The position numbers and the translations under genes were made by a program. From assembly GCA_002296885.1 (NCBI GenBank), contig DBIH01000142.1:1-21502 (forward strand): DNA of 21,502 bases, read 5' to 3'. Positions 7,294-13,131 of the stretch are shown here, piece after piece (the first letter of the stretch is position 1; each line of letters starts with the position of its first letter). The DNA comes from Flavobacterium sp. UBA807. GTDB lineage: Bacteria > Bacteroidota > Bacteroidia > Flavobacteriales > Flavobacteriaceae. Under the pieces are notes generated by a model, which ran no database searches, was not told the DNA's origin, and saw nothing but the letters and a program-made list of their open reading frames with translations.

Positions 7294-8568
7294 TTCTTTT
7301 AATGCTTTTACCAGCACTTTGTCTATTTTCACGCCATCCATATCGATGACTTCTAATTCTAATTTGTTCCAGATTAGGGTTTCTCCCGTTGTTGGAATTT
7401 TTCCCATTTCGGTCATGATCAATCCACTGACTGTTGTAACTTCATAATCTGTTGTCAGATCATCCATGTCGAAATACGTCAGGAATTCGTGTAACGAGTA
7501 CAAACCATCCACCAGCCAGGTTCCGTCTTCACGAGCAATCAATTGGTATTCATCTTCGTCAAAATCGGCGGCATCGCCAACCAAAGCTTCAAGAATGTCA
7601 TTGAGTGTAATGATTCCCTGAAAAACACCATATTCATCAGTAACCAAGGCATAATGCACTTTTGATTTCTTGAAATTCTCCAATGCTTTGTATGCCGAAG
7701 TATGTTCGATAAGATATTCCGGTTTTTTGGTGATTGATTTTAAGTTGAATTTGCCTTTTTCAAAACTGGTGAATAAATCTTTTAAAAGCACCACGCCTTC
7801 AACCTCATCAATATTATTTTCTTTACAAACCGGATAAACCGAGTGTAATTCACCTAAGACTTTTTCTTTTAATTCTTCTATGGAATCTTCAAAAGAAAGA
7901 TACACGATTGATTGGCGGTGTGTCATCAGCGAGTTGATTTTTCGGTCGCCGATGTGAAAAACCCGCTCTACAATATCTTGCTCTATTTCCTGCACTTCGC
8001 CTACCTCGGTTCCTTCCTTAATGATTGCCTTGATTTCCTCTTCGGTAACTTTTCCGTCAGCGGTTGGTTTGATGTTGAACAGTTTTAGAATTCCTTCTGT
8101 TGAAATCGTTAGTAACCAAATGAACGGTGCAGTAGCTATCGAAATCATTTTCATTGGAAAAGCCACGGCTTTTGCAATAGCTTCCGGATAATTCAGCCCG
8201 ATTCGTTTTGGCAGTAATTCGCCTAAAACCAAGGAGAAAAATGTTAGTGTGACCACTACAATTCCGACTCCGATGGAATTGGCATAAGGTTTTAAAACTG
8301 CGAAACCAGAAACAAAAGTTTGAACATCCGTCGTGATTTTTTCGCCCGAATAAATTCCGGTCAGGATTCCGATAAGCGTAATTCCGATTTGTACGGTAGA
8401 AAGGAATTTGTTTGGTGAGTTTGCCAGATCCAAAGCAATCTTGGCATTGTTATGTCCTTTTTTAGCAGCAGTTTCCAGACGGTTTTTACGCGCCGATATC
8501 AACGCAATTTCCGACATGGAAAAAACGCCGTTGAGCAGTATTAAAAAAAGTATGATGAGTATTTCCAA
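7291..8568 (-). CDS. CorC/HlyC-type membrane protein with DUF21, CBS pair and CorC domains
   Basis: The 425-residue product is of the type annotated as hemolysin-family or CorC-family protein. The N-terminal DUF21/CNNM membrane domain covers about residues 1-190, with hydrophobic segments at the start (EILIILFLILLNGVFS), near 60-80, near 95-120 and near 140-160. It includes SEIALISARKNRLE and the family motif LGELLPKRIGL. Two CBS domains follow (about 205-330), and the C-terminal CorC_HlyC domain (about 340-422) includes EDGTWLVDG. CNNM/CorC relatives take part in Mg2+ or Co2+ efflux; in Flavobacterium the related GldE affects gliding, but this locus shows no gld context. The start appears to be TTG at 8568: upstream in-frame codons hold no ATG before a stop, and the next Met (residue 18) would cut the first membrane segment. 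Confidence 0.9.
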   Translation of the reverse strand: MEILIILFLILLNGVFSMSEIALISARKNRLETAAKKGHNNAKIALDLANSPNKFLSTVQIGITLIGILTGIYSGEKITTDVQTFVSGFAVLKPYANSIGVGIVVVTLTFFSLVLGELLPKRIGLNYPEAIAKAVAFPMKMISIATAPFIWLLTISTEGILKLFNIKPTADGKVTEEEIKAIIKEGTEVGEVQEIEQDIVERVFHIGDRKINSLMTHRQSIVYLSFEDSIEELKEKVLGELHSVYPVCKENNIDEVEGVVLLKDLFTSFEKGKFNLKSITKKPEYLIEHTSAYKALENFKKSKVHYALVTDEYGVFQGIITLNDILEALVGDAADFDEDEYQLIAREDGTWLVDGLYSLHEFLTYFDMDDLTTDYEVTTVSGLIMTEMGKIPTTGETLIWNKLELEVIDMDGVKIDKVLVKALKE

Positions 8569-8588
8569 AATGTTGTAATTTATTCTGA

Positions 8589-8668
8589 ATAGCCCGGATA
8601 GAAGTGGTTATACTTTTGCGCCGTTGTTCGGCGCAAAAGATAAGAACGTATAGCCGGAACAGCTCCTA
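8589..8668 (-). repeat. Interspersed palindromic repeat, copy 2 (after adk)
   Basis: On the minus strand it begins TAGGAGCT, whose TAG is the adk stop codon, and ends GGGCTAT. The centre is a perfect 10-pair palindrome, TTTTGCGCCG and CGGCGCAAAA (8614-8638) with a 5-base loop. The arms match the element at 12962-13113: by hand about 27 of 34 positions on the TAGGAGCT side and 24 of 31 on the GGGCTA side, while the centres are unrelated. The inner stem has one unpaired base at the same place in both copies. No T-tract follows the stem, so it is not a standard terminator. Confidence 0.8.
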
Positions 8669-9238
8669 AAATTTATCAAAAACCTTGTTCAGTCTTTGTG
8701 TTACTTCCTCAATGGTCCCGATTCCGTCAACCGCGTGAAATTTTCCCTGCTTGTTGTAATAGTCCATCAAAGGCGCCGTTTTTTGATTGTATTCGTCGTA
8801 ACGGTTTCTGATTTTTTCTTCGTCCTGATCGTCGGGTCTTCCTGAAGTTTTTCCTCTTTCGAGCAAACGCGCTACCAAAATATTATCATCAGCTTCCAAC
8901 GCAACTGTTGCCGTAATGTTTTGGTTTTTTGATTCTAAAAATTTATCCAAAGCTTCTGCCTGTGCCAGTGTTCGTGGAAAACCATCAAACAAAAATCCGG
9001 CAGAATGTGGGTTTTTATCCACTTCGCTCTGCAGCATTTTGATCGTAACTTCATCCGGAACCAAATCGCCTTTGTCCATATAGGTTTTGGCCAGTTTCCC
9101 TAAATCGGTATCGTTTTTAATATTGTATCTGAAAATATCTCCTGTTGAAAGATGCGTCAGATTGTATTTTTCTTTTAAAAATTCAGCCTGAGTGCCTTTT
9201 CCCGCACCCGGTTTTCCGAAAAGAACGATGTTAATCAT
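8666..9238 (-). CDS. adk: Adenylate kinase
   Basis: Cytosolic enzyme interconverting ATP + AMP and 2 ADP. The 190-residue product opens with MINIVLFGKPGAGKGTQ (P-loop 8-16), then has THLSTGDIFRYNI (AMP-binding) and FLFDGFPRTLAQAEALD (DGFPR). The LID region is LERGKTSGRPDDQDEEKIRNR with no zinc-binding cysteines. The length is that of the short-LID form, compared with about 214 residues for the E. coli long form. ATG start at 9238. It is downstream of hpt and separated by a 42-base AT-rich repeat spacer, so the two are probably co-transcribed and link purine salvage with nucleotide balance. Its TAG stop forms the first three bases of the interspersed repeat. Confidence 0.96.
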   Translation of the reverse strand: MINIVLFGKPGAGKGTQAEFLKEKYNLTHLSTGDIFRYNIKNDTDLGKLAKTYMDKGDLVPDEVTIKMLQSEVDKNPHSAGFLFDGFPRTLAQAEALDKFLESKNQNITATVALEADDNILVARLLERGKTSGRPDDQDEEKIRNRYDEYNQKTAPLMDYYNKQGKFHAVDGIGTIEEVTQRLNKVFDKF

Positions 9239-9240
9239 TT

Positions 9241-9280
9241 TGTTATTTTAAATTTTAAATTTTGAATTATAAATTTTAAA
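9241..9280. repeat. AT-rich spacer repeat between hpt and adk
   Basis: The spacer consists almost entirely of AATTTTAAATTTTAAATTTT-like units. It shares an exact run of ATTTTAAATTTTAAATT with the spacer before purE. It begins directly after the hpt TAG stop in the direction of transcription. I see no promoter or terminator in it. Confidence 0.6.
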
Positions 9281-9811
9281 CTATTGTGCCAGTTGGTAAA
9301 TATCCGGCAGGTTTCTTCCCAATCCGTCATAATCTAAACCATAACCAACAATGAATTTGTTTGGGATTCTGATGCCGATATAATCTATTTTAATGTCTTT
9401 TTTATAGGCTTCCGGTTTAAAGAAAAGCGTTGCGATTTTTAAATGCTTTACCTTTTTCTCCTTGAAAATGGCTTTTAATTCTTCGATTGTATTTCCGGTA
9501 TCCACAATATCTTCGACAACAACTACGGTTCTGCCTTCAAGATTTTGATTCAGCCCGATTAATTGCTTTACGTCATTGGTTGTCGCTGTTCCTTCATAAG
9601 AAGCCATTTTTACAAAACTCACTTCACACATTCCACGGTAATTTTTCATCAAATCAGATACTACCATGAAAGCTCCGTTCAAAACTCCAATAAACACAGG
9701 CACTTCATCAAAAAAATCATCATCCATCTGCTTCGCCATATTCCTGATTGCAAAATCAATTTCTTCAGATGAAATGAACGGCTCGAAAGTTTTGTCGTGA
9801 AGATGTATCAT
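9281..9811 (-). CDS. hpt: Hypoxanthine phosphoribosyltransferase
   Basis: Purine salvage enzyme that transfers phosphoribosyl from PRPP to hypoxanthine (and usually guanine) to give IMP or GMP. The 176-residue product shows VPVFIGVLNGAFMVVSDL, then SFVKMASYEG, then the PRPP-binding loop VVVVEDIVDTGNTIEEL (acidic pair E100-D101). The C-terminal part has YIGIRIPNKFIVGYGLDYDG, the base-binding region of HPRT. The start is ATG at 9811. A longer frame could begin at a TTG at 9838, but that TTG lies inside the -7 promoter element TATCTTTG (9843-9836), so it cannot be in the message. First gene of the run hpt-adk. Confidence 0.95.
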   Translation of the reverse strand: MIHLHDKTFEPFISSEEIDFAIRNMAKQMDDDFFDEVPVFIGVLNGAFMVVSDLMKNYRGMCEVSFVKMASYEGTATTNDVKQLIGLNQNLEGRTVVVVEDIVDTGNTIEELKAIFKEKKVKHLKIATLFFKPEAYKKDIKIDYIGIRIPNKFIVGYGLDYDGLGRNLPDIYQLAQ

Positions 9812-9835
9812 GGGTTTTGGATTTAAAATAAGGTG

Positions 9836-9843
9836 CAAAGATA
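9836..9843 (-). promoter_or_regulatory. -7 promoter element for hpt
   Basis: TATCTTTG on the minus strand matches TAnnTTTG exactly, 24 bases before the hpt ATG. It gives a leader of about 20 bases and settles the hpt start. I found no clear -33 TTG at the standard spacing. Confidence 0.6.
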
Positions 9844-9915
9844 AGAAGTTGAACGTTAGTAGCTAGGCGAAAAAAGTGAAAATGTTAAATAAAATGTATT
9901 TTTTATATTTACGGA

Positions 9916-10446
9916 ATGGATGTGACTTTTTTTAATCGGATTGCCAAAAGCAACGCAAGTACAAATTGCCGGAATGGCATTCGTGATTTTGTTCTTGAAA
10001 ATCCTGATTCTGTAAAAGATTTGGCTGAAATCGCATTCGATTTGACCATCAAAAATCACTACAAAGCAGTCTGGGTTATCGAAATGCTGGCAGAAACGCA
10101 TCCCGAATTATTGATTCCTTATATAGACCAAATCTGTAATGCGGCTCCACAATACAAACATGAATCGGCTATTAGAGGGATTTCACGAACCATTCTTTTT
10201 TTAACCACATCCAAAAAAAATTCGCTGACAGAAGAGCAAAAGGAAAAATTTATAGAAATCAGTTTAGACCGCTTGATTGGCAATTTTAATATAGCTCCCA
10301 AGGCTTTTGCTATGTATGCATTGGCGCATTATGCCAAGCAGCACGAATGGATAAAGGAAGAATTACGCAATATCATCAATAAGGATTTTGCGAATCAGTC
10401 AGCAGGATATAAAGCTGCGGCACGTGAAGTTTTAAGAAAAATATAA
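9916..10446 (+). CDS. Small all-helical (HEAT-like) hypothetical protein upstream of purK
   Basis: I do not recognise a named family. The 176-residue product has no signal peptide or membrane segment and looks entirely alpha-helical. Successive amphipathic helix pairs resemble HEAT/ARM units, for example DSVKDLAEIAFDLTIKN, KAVWVIEMLAETHPELL, YIDQICNAAPQYKHESAIRG and APKAFAMYALAHYAKQ, and it ends with KAAAREVLRKI. That pattern suggests a protein-binding scaffold. The ATG at 9916 follows an AT-rich stretch (TATATTTACGG) that could be a weak -7 element. The gap to the purK start is 57 bases and holds a better -7 element. It is divergent from hpt, and the location between salvage and de novo purine genes is suggestive only. 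Confidence 0.75.
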   Translation: MDVTFFNRIAKSNASTNCRNGIRDFVLENPDSVKDLAEIAFDLTIKNHYKAVWVIEMLAETHPELLIPYIDQICNAAPQYKHESAIRGISRTILFLTTSKKNSLTEEQKEKFIEISLDRLIGNFNIAPKAFAMYALAHYAKQHEWIKEELRNIINKDFANQSAGYKAAAREVLRKI

Positions 10447-10470
10447 CGACATTTTTTGGATTCGAAATAC

Positions 10471-10478
10471 TATCTTTG
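10471..10478 (+). promoter_or_regulatory. -7 promoter element for purK
   Basis: TATCTTTG matches TAnnTTTG exactly and is followed by GCG, 26 bases before the purK ATG at 10504. A TTG at 10456-10458 is only 12 bases upstream, too close for a standard -33. The site excludes the longer upstream frame as the purK start. Confidence 0.6.
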
Positions 10479-10503
10479 CGTCAACTACACAACTACAACT
10501 AAA

Positions 10504-11658
10504 ATGAACTACTTCTCTTCCGATTTTAAACTGGGAATCCTCGGTGGTGGACAGCTGGGCAAAATGCTTCTTGCCGAAACCCGGAAATTCGATATCCAAA
10601 CCTATTTTATAGATCCAAGCATGTATGCACCGTGCCAGTTTGGCGCCACACATTTTTTTATTGGCGATTTGATGGATTTTGATACGGTTTATGAATTTGG
10701 CAAAAAAGTCGATTTGCTGACAATAGAAATCGAAAATATCAACCTTGATGCTTTGGATAAATTGGAAGCCGAAGGATTAAAAGTTTACCCGTCACCAAAA
10801 ACGTTGCGACTGATTCAGAACAAAGGCATTCAGAAAGATTTTTATGTACAAAATCAAATTCCAACCGCAGCTTTCAAAAGATTCAGCAACTTAAATGGTT
10901 TGCGTGCCGAGATTGAAAATGGTTTAATTGAAATGCCTTTTGTATGGAAAAGCGCCCAGTTTGGTTACGACGGAAACGGAGTAAAGATTGTTCGTTCAAT
11001 TTCAGATATCGAGAATTTGCCATATGTTGAGTGCATTGCCGAGCAAATGGTTCCGTTCAAAAATGAATTGGCCGTGATTGTTGCCCGCTCTGCTTCGGGC
11101 GAAGTAAAAACGTATCCGGTTGTTGAAATGGAATTCCATCCCGAAGCCAATCAGGTGGAATATGTCATTTGTCCGGCTCGTATTGATTACAACATCGCCA
11201 AAAAAGCCAATAAAATTGCGTTACAGGTCTCAGAGGCTTATAACCACGTTGGCTTGTTGGCAGTAGAAATGTTCCAAACGGAAGATGAGGGAATTTTGGT
11301 TAACGAAGTAGCGCCAAGACCTCACAATTCAGGACATTACAGCATTGAAGCAAGTTATACGTCTCAATTTGAAAATCATCTTCGGGCTATTTTAGATTTA
11401 CCTCTGGGAAGCACATCAAGCAAAGTCGCCGGAATTATGGTAAATTTGGTCGGTGCCGAAGGTCATACCGGAAATGTTGTTTATGAAAACATCGAAAAAA
11501 TCATGGCAATTGATGGTGTAACGCCACATATTTACGGCAAAAAGGAAACACGACCTTTTCGCAAAATGGGGCACGTCACTATTGTCAATGAAGACATGAA
11601 CGAAGCAAGGCGAATTGCCGAAGAAGTAAAAAACACAATCAAAGTAATATCAATTTGA
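10504..11658 (+). CDS. purK: 5-(carboxyamino)imidazole ribonucleotide synthase
   Basis: ATP-grasp enzyme of de novo purine synthesis: AIR + ATP + bicarbonate gives N5-CAIR. The 384-residue product starts with a Rossmann-like domain (LGILGGGQLGKMLLAE, residues 10-25). It continues with the ATP-grasp core (FVWKSAQFGYDGNGVKIV, then CIAEQMVPFKNELAVIVARS) and the conserved EVAPRPHNSGHYSIEAS. ATG at 10504 is preferred: an upstream in-frame codon would place the -7 element TATCTTTG inside the gene and add residues the family lacks. Its partner enzyme purE lies downstream, separated by one secreted hypothetical gene. The stop TGA lies in the first unit of an 8-base repeat. Confidence 0.96.
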   Translation: MNYFSSDFKLGILGGGQLGKMLLAETRKFDIQTYFIDPSMYAPCQFGATHFFIGDLMDFDTVYEFGKKVDLLTIEIENINLDALDKLEAEGLKVYPSPKTLRLIQNKGIQKDFYVQNQIPTAAFKRFSNLNGLRAEIENGLIEMPFVWKSAQFGYDGNGVKIVRSISDIENLPYVECIAEQMVPFKNELAVIVARSASGEVKTYPVVEMEFHPEANQVEYVICPARIDYNIAKKANKIALQVSEAYNHVGLLAVEMFQTEDEGILVNEVAPRPHNSGHYSIEASYTSQFENHLRAILDLPLGSTSSKVAGIMVNLVGAEGHTGNVVYENIEKIMAIDGVTPHIYGKKETRPFRKMGHVTIVNEDMNEARRIAEEVKNTIKVISI

Positions 11659-11684
11659 AAATTTAGAAATTTGAAGATTTGAAA
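11653..11684. repeat. Four tandem 8-base units between purK and the next gene
   Basis: ATTTGAAA, ATTTAGAA, ATTTGAAG, ATTTGAAA run in perfect register and end exactly at the ATG of the next gene (11685). The first unit contains the purK stop codon TGA (11656-11658). The whole 26-base intergenic gap therefore consists of this repeat. Confidence 0.75.
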
Positions 11685-12392
11685 ATGAAAAAAATAATCC
11701 TTTTCTTTTTGTTACTGACAGTAACAACAGGCAATTCCCAAACCATTCAGAAAGGCTGGAATTGCTTTGAGGGTTACATCGGAATAAATGATATTGTGGT
11801 CAATGTTTATTGCGACAGCGTCGGAAATCTTAAAGGCGATTATTGTTATAAAAAATACGAAACCCGAATTCCGTTAATTGGGAAACTCAAACCTGGCTCT
11901 TTGTTTTTAGATGAGTTTACCGATAACAAAATCACTGCAAAATTTAACGGAACAATAAATGAAAAGGATAATACCATCGGTGGAAAATGGTCATCAACTA
12001 CACATTCGGATATTCATTTCCATCTAAAGCTCAGTTCACAAAGTGGTAGCAACAGTTTTGAAAAACGCTATGCCGTTGGAACCAAGGAAAGTGTAGAATT
12101 ATTTTTCAAAAAAGCAAAAGTTGCCATTTTATCCGATGACAAAACCTGGCTTTCCAAAAACACTGAATATCCGCTGACTTTATCGAGCAATAAAAGTAAA
12201 CTTAAAATAAAAAATGCTCAGGATTTCATAAAAAAATACAAACAGATTATCACACCGGCATTCAAACAGACTATCAAGGAAACCTGCACCTGCAACATCT
12301 TTTCTAATTGGCGCGGAGCCATGATTGCCAACGGATTTCTTTGGATTAATGAGTTTGAAAAGGGGAAACTAAAAATAACCGCTATACATTAA
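11685..12392 (+). CDS. Secreted two-part hypothetical protein between purK and purE
   Basis: The 235-residue product has a signal peptide (MKKIILFFLLLTVTTGNSQ), so it acts outside the cytoplasm, unlike the purine enzymes on both sides. Residues 20-115 are beta-rich with alternating polar strands and turns (WNCFEGYIGINDIVVNVYCD, GGKWSSTTHSDIHFHL), a pattern seen in small extracytoplasmic beta-barrel or lipocalin-like domains. Residues 120-235 look like an NTF2-like domain: VELFFKKAKVAILSDD, YPLTLSSNKSKLKIKNAQDF, ending in a strand pair WRGAMIANGFLWINEF and KLKITAIH. Both domain calls are inferences from pattern. ATG at 11685 gives the signal peptide; an upstream TTG at 11679 is less likely. 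It probably shares the purK transcript. Confidence 0.8.
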   Translation: MKKIILFFLLLTVTTGNSQTIQKGWNCFEGYIGINDIVVNVYCDSVGNLKGDYCYKKYETRIPLIGKLKPGSLFLDEFTDNKITAKFNGTINEKDNTIGGKWSSTTHSDIHFHLKLSSQSGSNSFEKRYAVGTKESVELFFKKAKVAILSDDKTWLSKNTEYPLTLSSNKSKLKIKNAQDFIKKYKQIITPAFKQTIKETCTCNIFSNWRGAMIANGFLWINEFEKGKLKITAIH

Positions 12393-12475
12393 TGATTATT
12401 ATGAATTATGAATTTTAAATTTTAAATTAAATGACATAATTTAGATTTCATAACTTAGAATTTAAAATAGAAACA
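12393..12475. repeat. AT-rich degenerate repeat spacer before purE
   Basis: The gap holds GAATTATGAATTTTAAATTTTAAATT followed by related units such as AACTTAGAATTTAAAATAG. It shares ATTTTAAATTTTAAATT with the hpt-adk spacer and the 14-mer AACTTAGAATTTAA (12452-12465) with the bases just before gcvP (17446-17459). I see no good promoter here, so purE is probably transcribed from upstream. Confidence 0.55.
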
Positions 12476-12958
12476 ATGAAAGTAGCCATCATTATGGGAA
12501 GCCAAAGCGATCTGCCGGTCATGCAGGAAGCCATCGACATCCTGAAAAGTTTTGACATCGAAACCGAAGTCGATATCGTTTCGGCACACCGAACTCCCGA
12601 AAAATTATTCGATTTCAGCAAAAAAGCACATACCCGTGGCATTTCGGTTATCATTGCCGGTGCCGGTGGCGCGGCGCATTTACCGGGAATGGTTGCCTCC
12701 ATGTCGCCATTGCCCGTAATTGGCGTTCCGGTAAAATCGAGCAATTCGATTGATGGTTGGGATTCGGTTTTATCCATTTTGCAAATGCCGGGCGGAGTTC
12801 CTGTGGCAACTGTCGCGCTCAATGGTGCCAAAAATGCCGGAATCCTCGCAGCTCAAATCATCGGAAGCCATGACAAACTAATATTAGACAAAATCATTGT
12901 TTACAAAGAATCTCTAAAAGATGCGGTGAACAAATCATCGAATGAAATGAAAAAATAA
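12476..12958 (+). CDS. purE: N5-carboxyaminoimidazole ribonucleotide mutase
   Basis: Class I PurE, which converts N5-CAIR from PurK to CAIR. The 160-residue product begins MKVAIIMGSQSDLPVMQEA, with the phosphate-binding GSQSD (8-12). It has the catalytic SAHRTPE (36-42, H38 and R39) and the glycine-rich AGAGGAAHLPGMVAS (61-75). The motif KSSNSIDGWDSVLSILQMPG also fits. The presence of PurK supports class I (bacterial two-enzyme route) over the class II enzyme, which uses AIR directly. ATG at 12476. The stop TAA at 12956-12958 is followed three bases later by the first base of an interspersed palindromic repeat. Confidence 0.97.
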   Translation: MKVAIIMGSQSDLPVMQEAIDILKSFDIETEVDIVSAHRTPEKLFDFSKKAHTRGISVIIAGAGGAAHLPGMVASMSPLPVIGVPVKSSNSIDGWDSVLSILQMPGGVPVATVALNGAKNAGILAAQIIGSHDKLILDKIIVYKESLKDAVNKSSNEMKK

Positions 12959-12961
12959 AAT

Positions 12962-13113
12962 TAGGAGCTTAATCCCGCTTTCCGTTCCAATCTTTTTCTG
13001 TTCTCGATACATTTTGTTCCGTCACTTCGAGTGTCCGCTTTAGCGGATGTATCGAGAAGCGGAACAAAACACTCGAACTGACGAAAAAGGATTTCCACTA
13101 CAATCGGGGCTAT
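12962..13113 (+). repeat. Interspersed palindromic repeat, copy 1 (after purE), with an enlarged centre
   Basis: It begins TAGGAGCT and ends GGGCTAT, in the same orientation relative to the upstream gene as the copy after adk. The left arm is 12962-12998 and the right arm 13083-13113. The inner bases AATCTTTTTC and GAAAAAGGATT pair with one bulged G, as in copy 2. The centre (13001-13082) is about 80 bases longer than that of copy 2 and holds a second palindromic element. Together with the last bases before the ATG it fills the whole purE-dcp gap. Confidence 0.8.
13001..13082. repeat. Inner element with three crossing inverted pairs
   Basis: A: TTCTCGATACA (13001-13011) pairs perfectly with TGTATCGAGAA (13048-13058). 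B: TTTTGTTCCG (13012-13021) pairs perfectly with CGGAACAAAA (13060-13069). C: GTCACTTCGAGTG (13021-13033) pairs with CACTCGAACTGAC (13070-13082) with one mismatch. A small hairpin TCCGCTTTAGCGGA lies at 13034-13047. The order A B C A' B' C' means the pairs cross and cannot all form as one simple hairpin. Confidence 0.8.
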
Positions 13114-13131
13114 AAAATCACATAATACGAA

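Noticed and set aside
6998..7447. Open frame on the plus strand across the obg start
   Set aside because: It is antisense to the Gly-rich Obg domain, continues through repeat DNA and into the opposite strand of the CorC-type gene, and resembles no protein.
8614..8638. Perfect GC-rich hairpin as a terminator for adk
   Set aside because: The arms run TTTT-GC-stem-AAAA on both strands, the reverse of a terminator, and no T-run follows the stem. It is the centre of the interspersed repeat.
9812..9915. Purine riboswitch or PurR-like operator upstream of hpt or in the hpt side of the divergent region
   Set aside because: The hpt leader is about 20 bases, too short for an aptamer, and I see no conserved palindrome.
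9856..10101. Minus-strand frame between hpt and the helical protein gene
   Set aside because: It is antisense to a well-formed helical protein and would include the hpt promoter region; no family resemblance.
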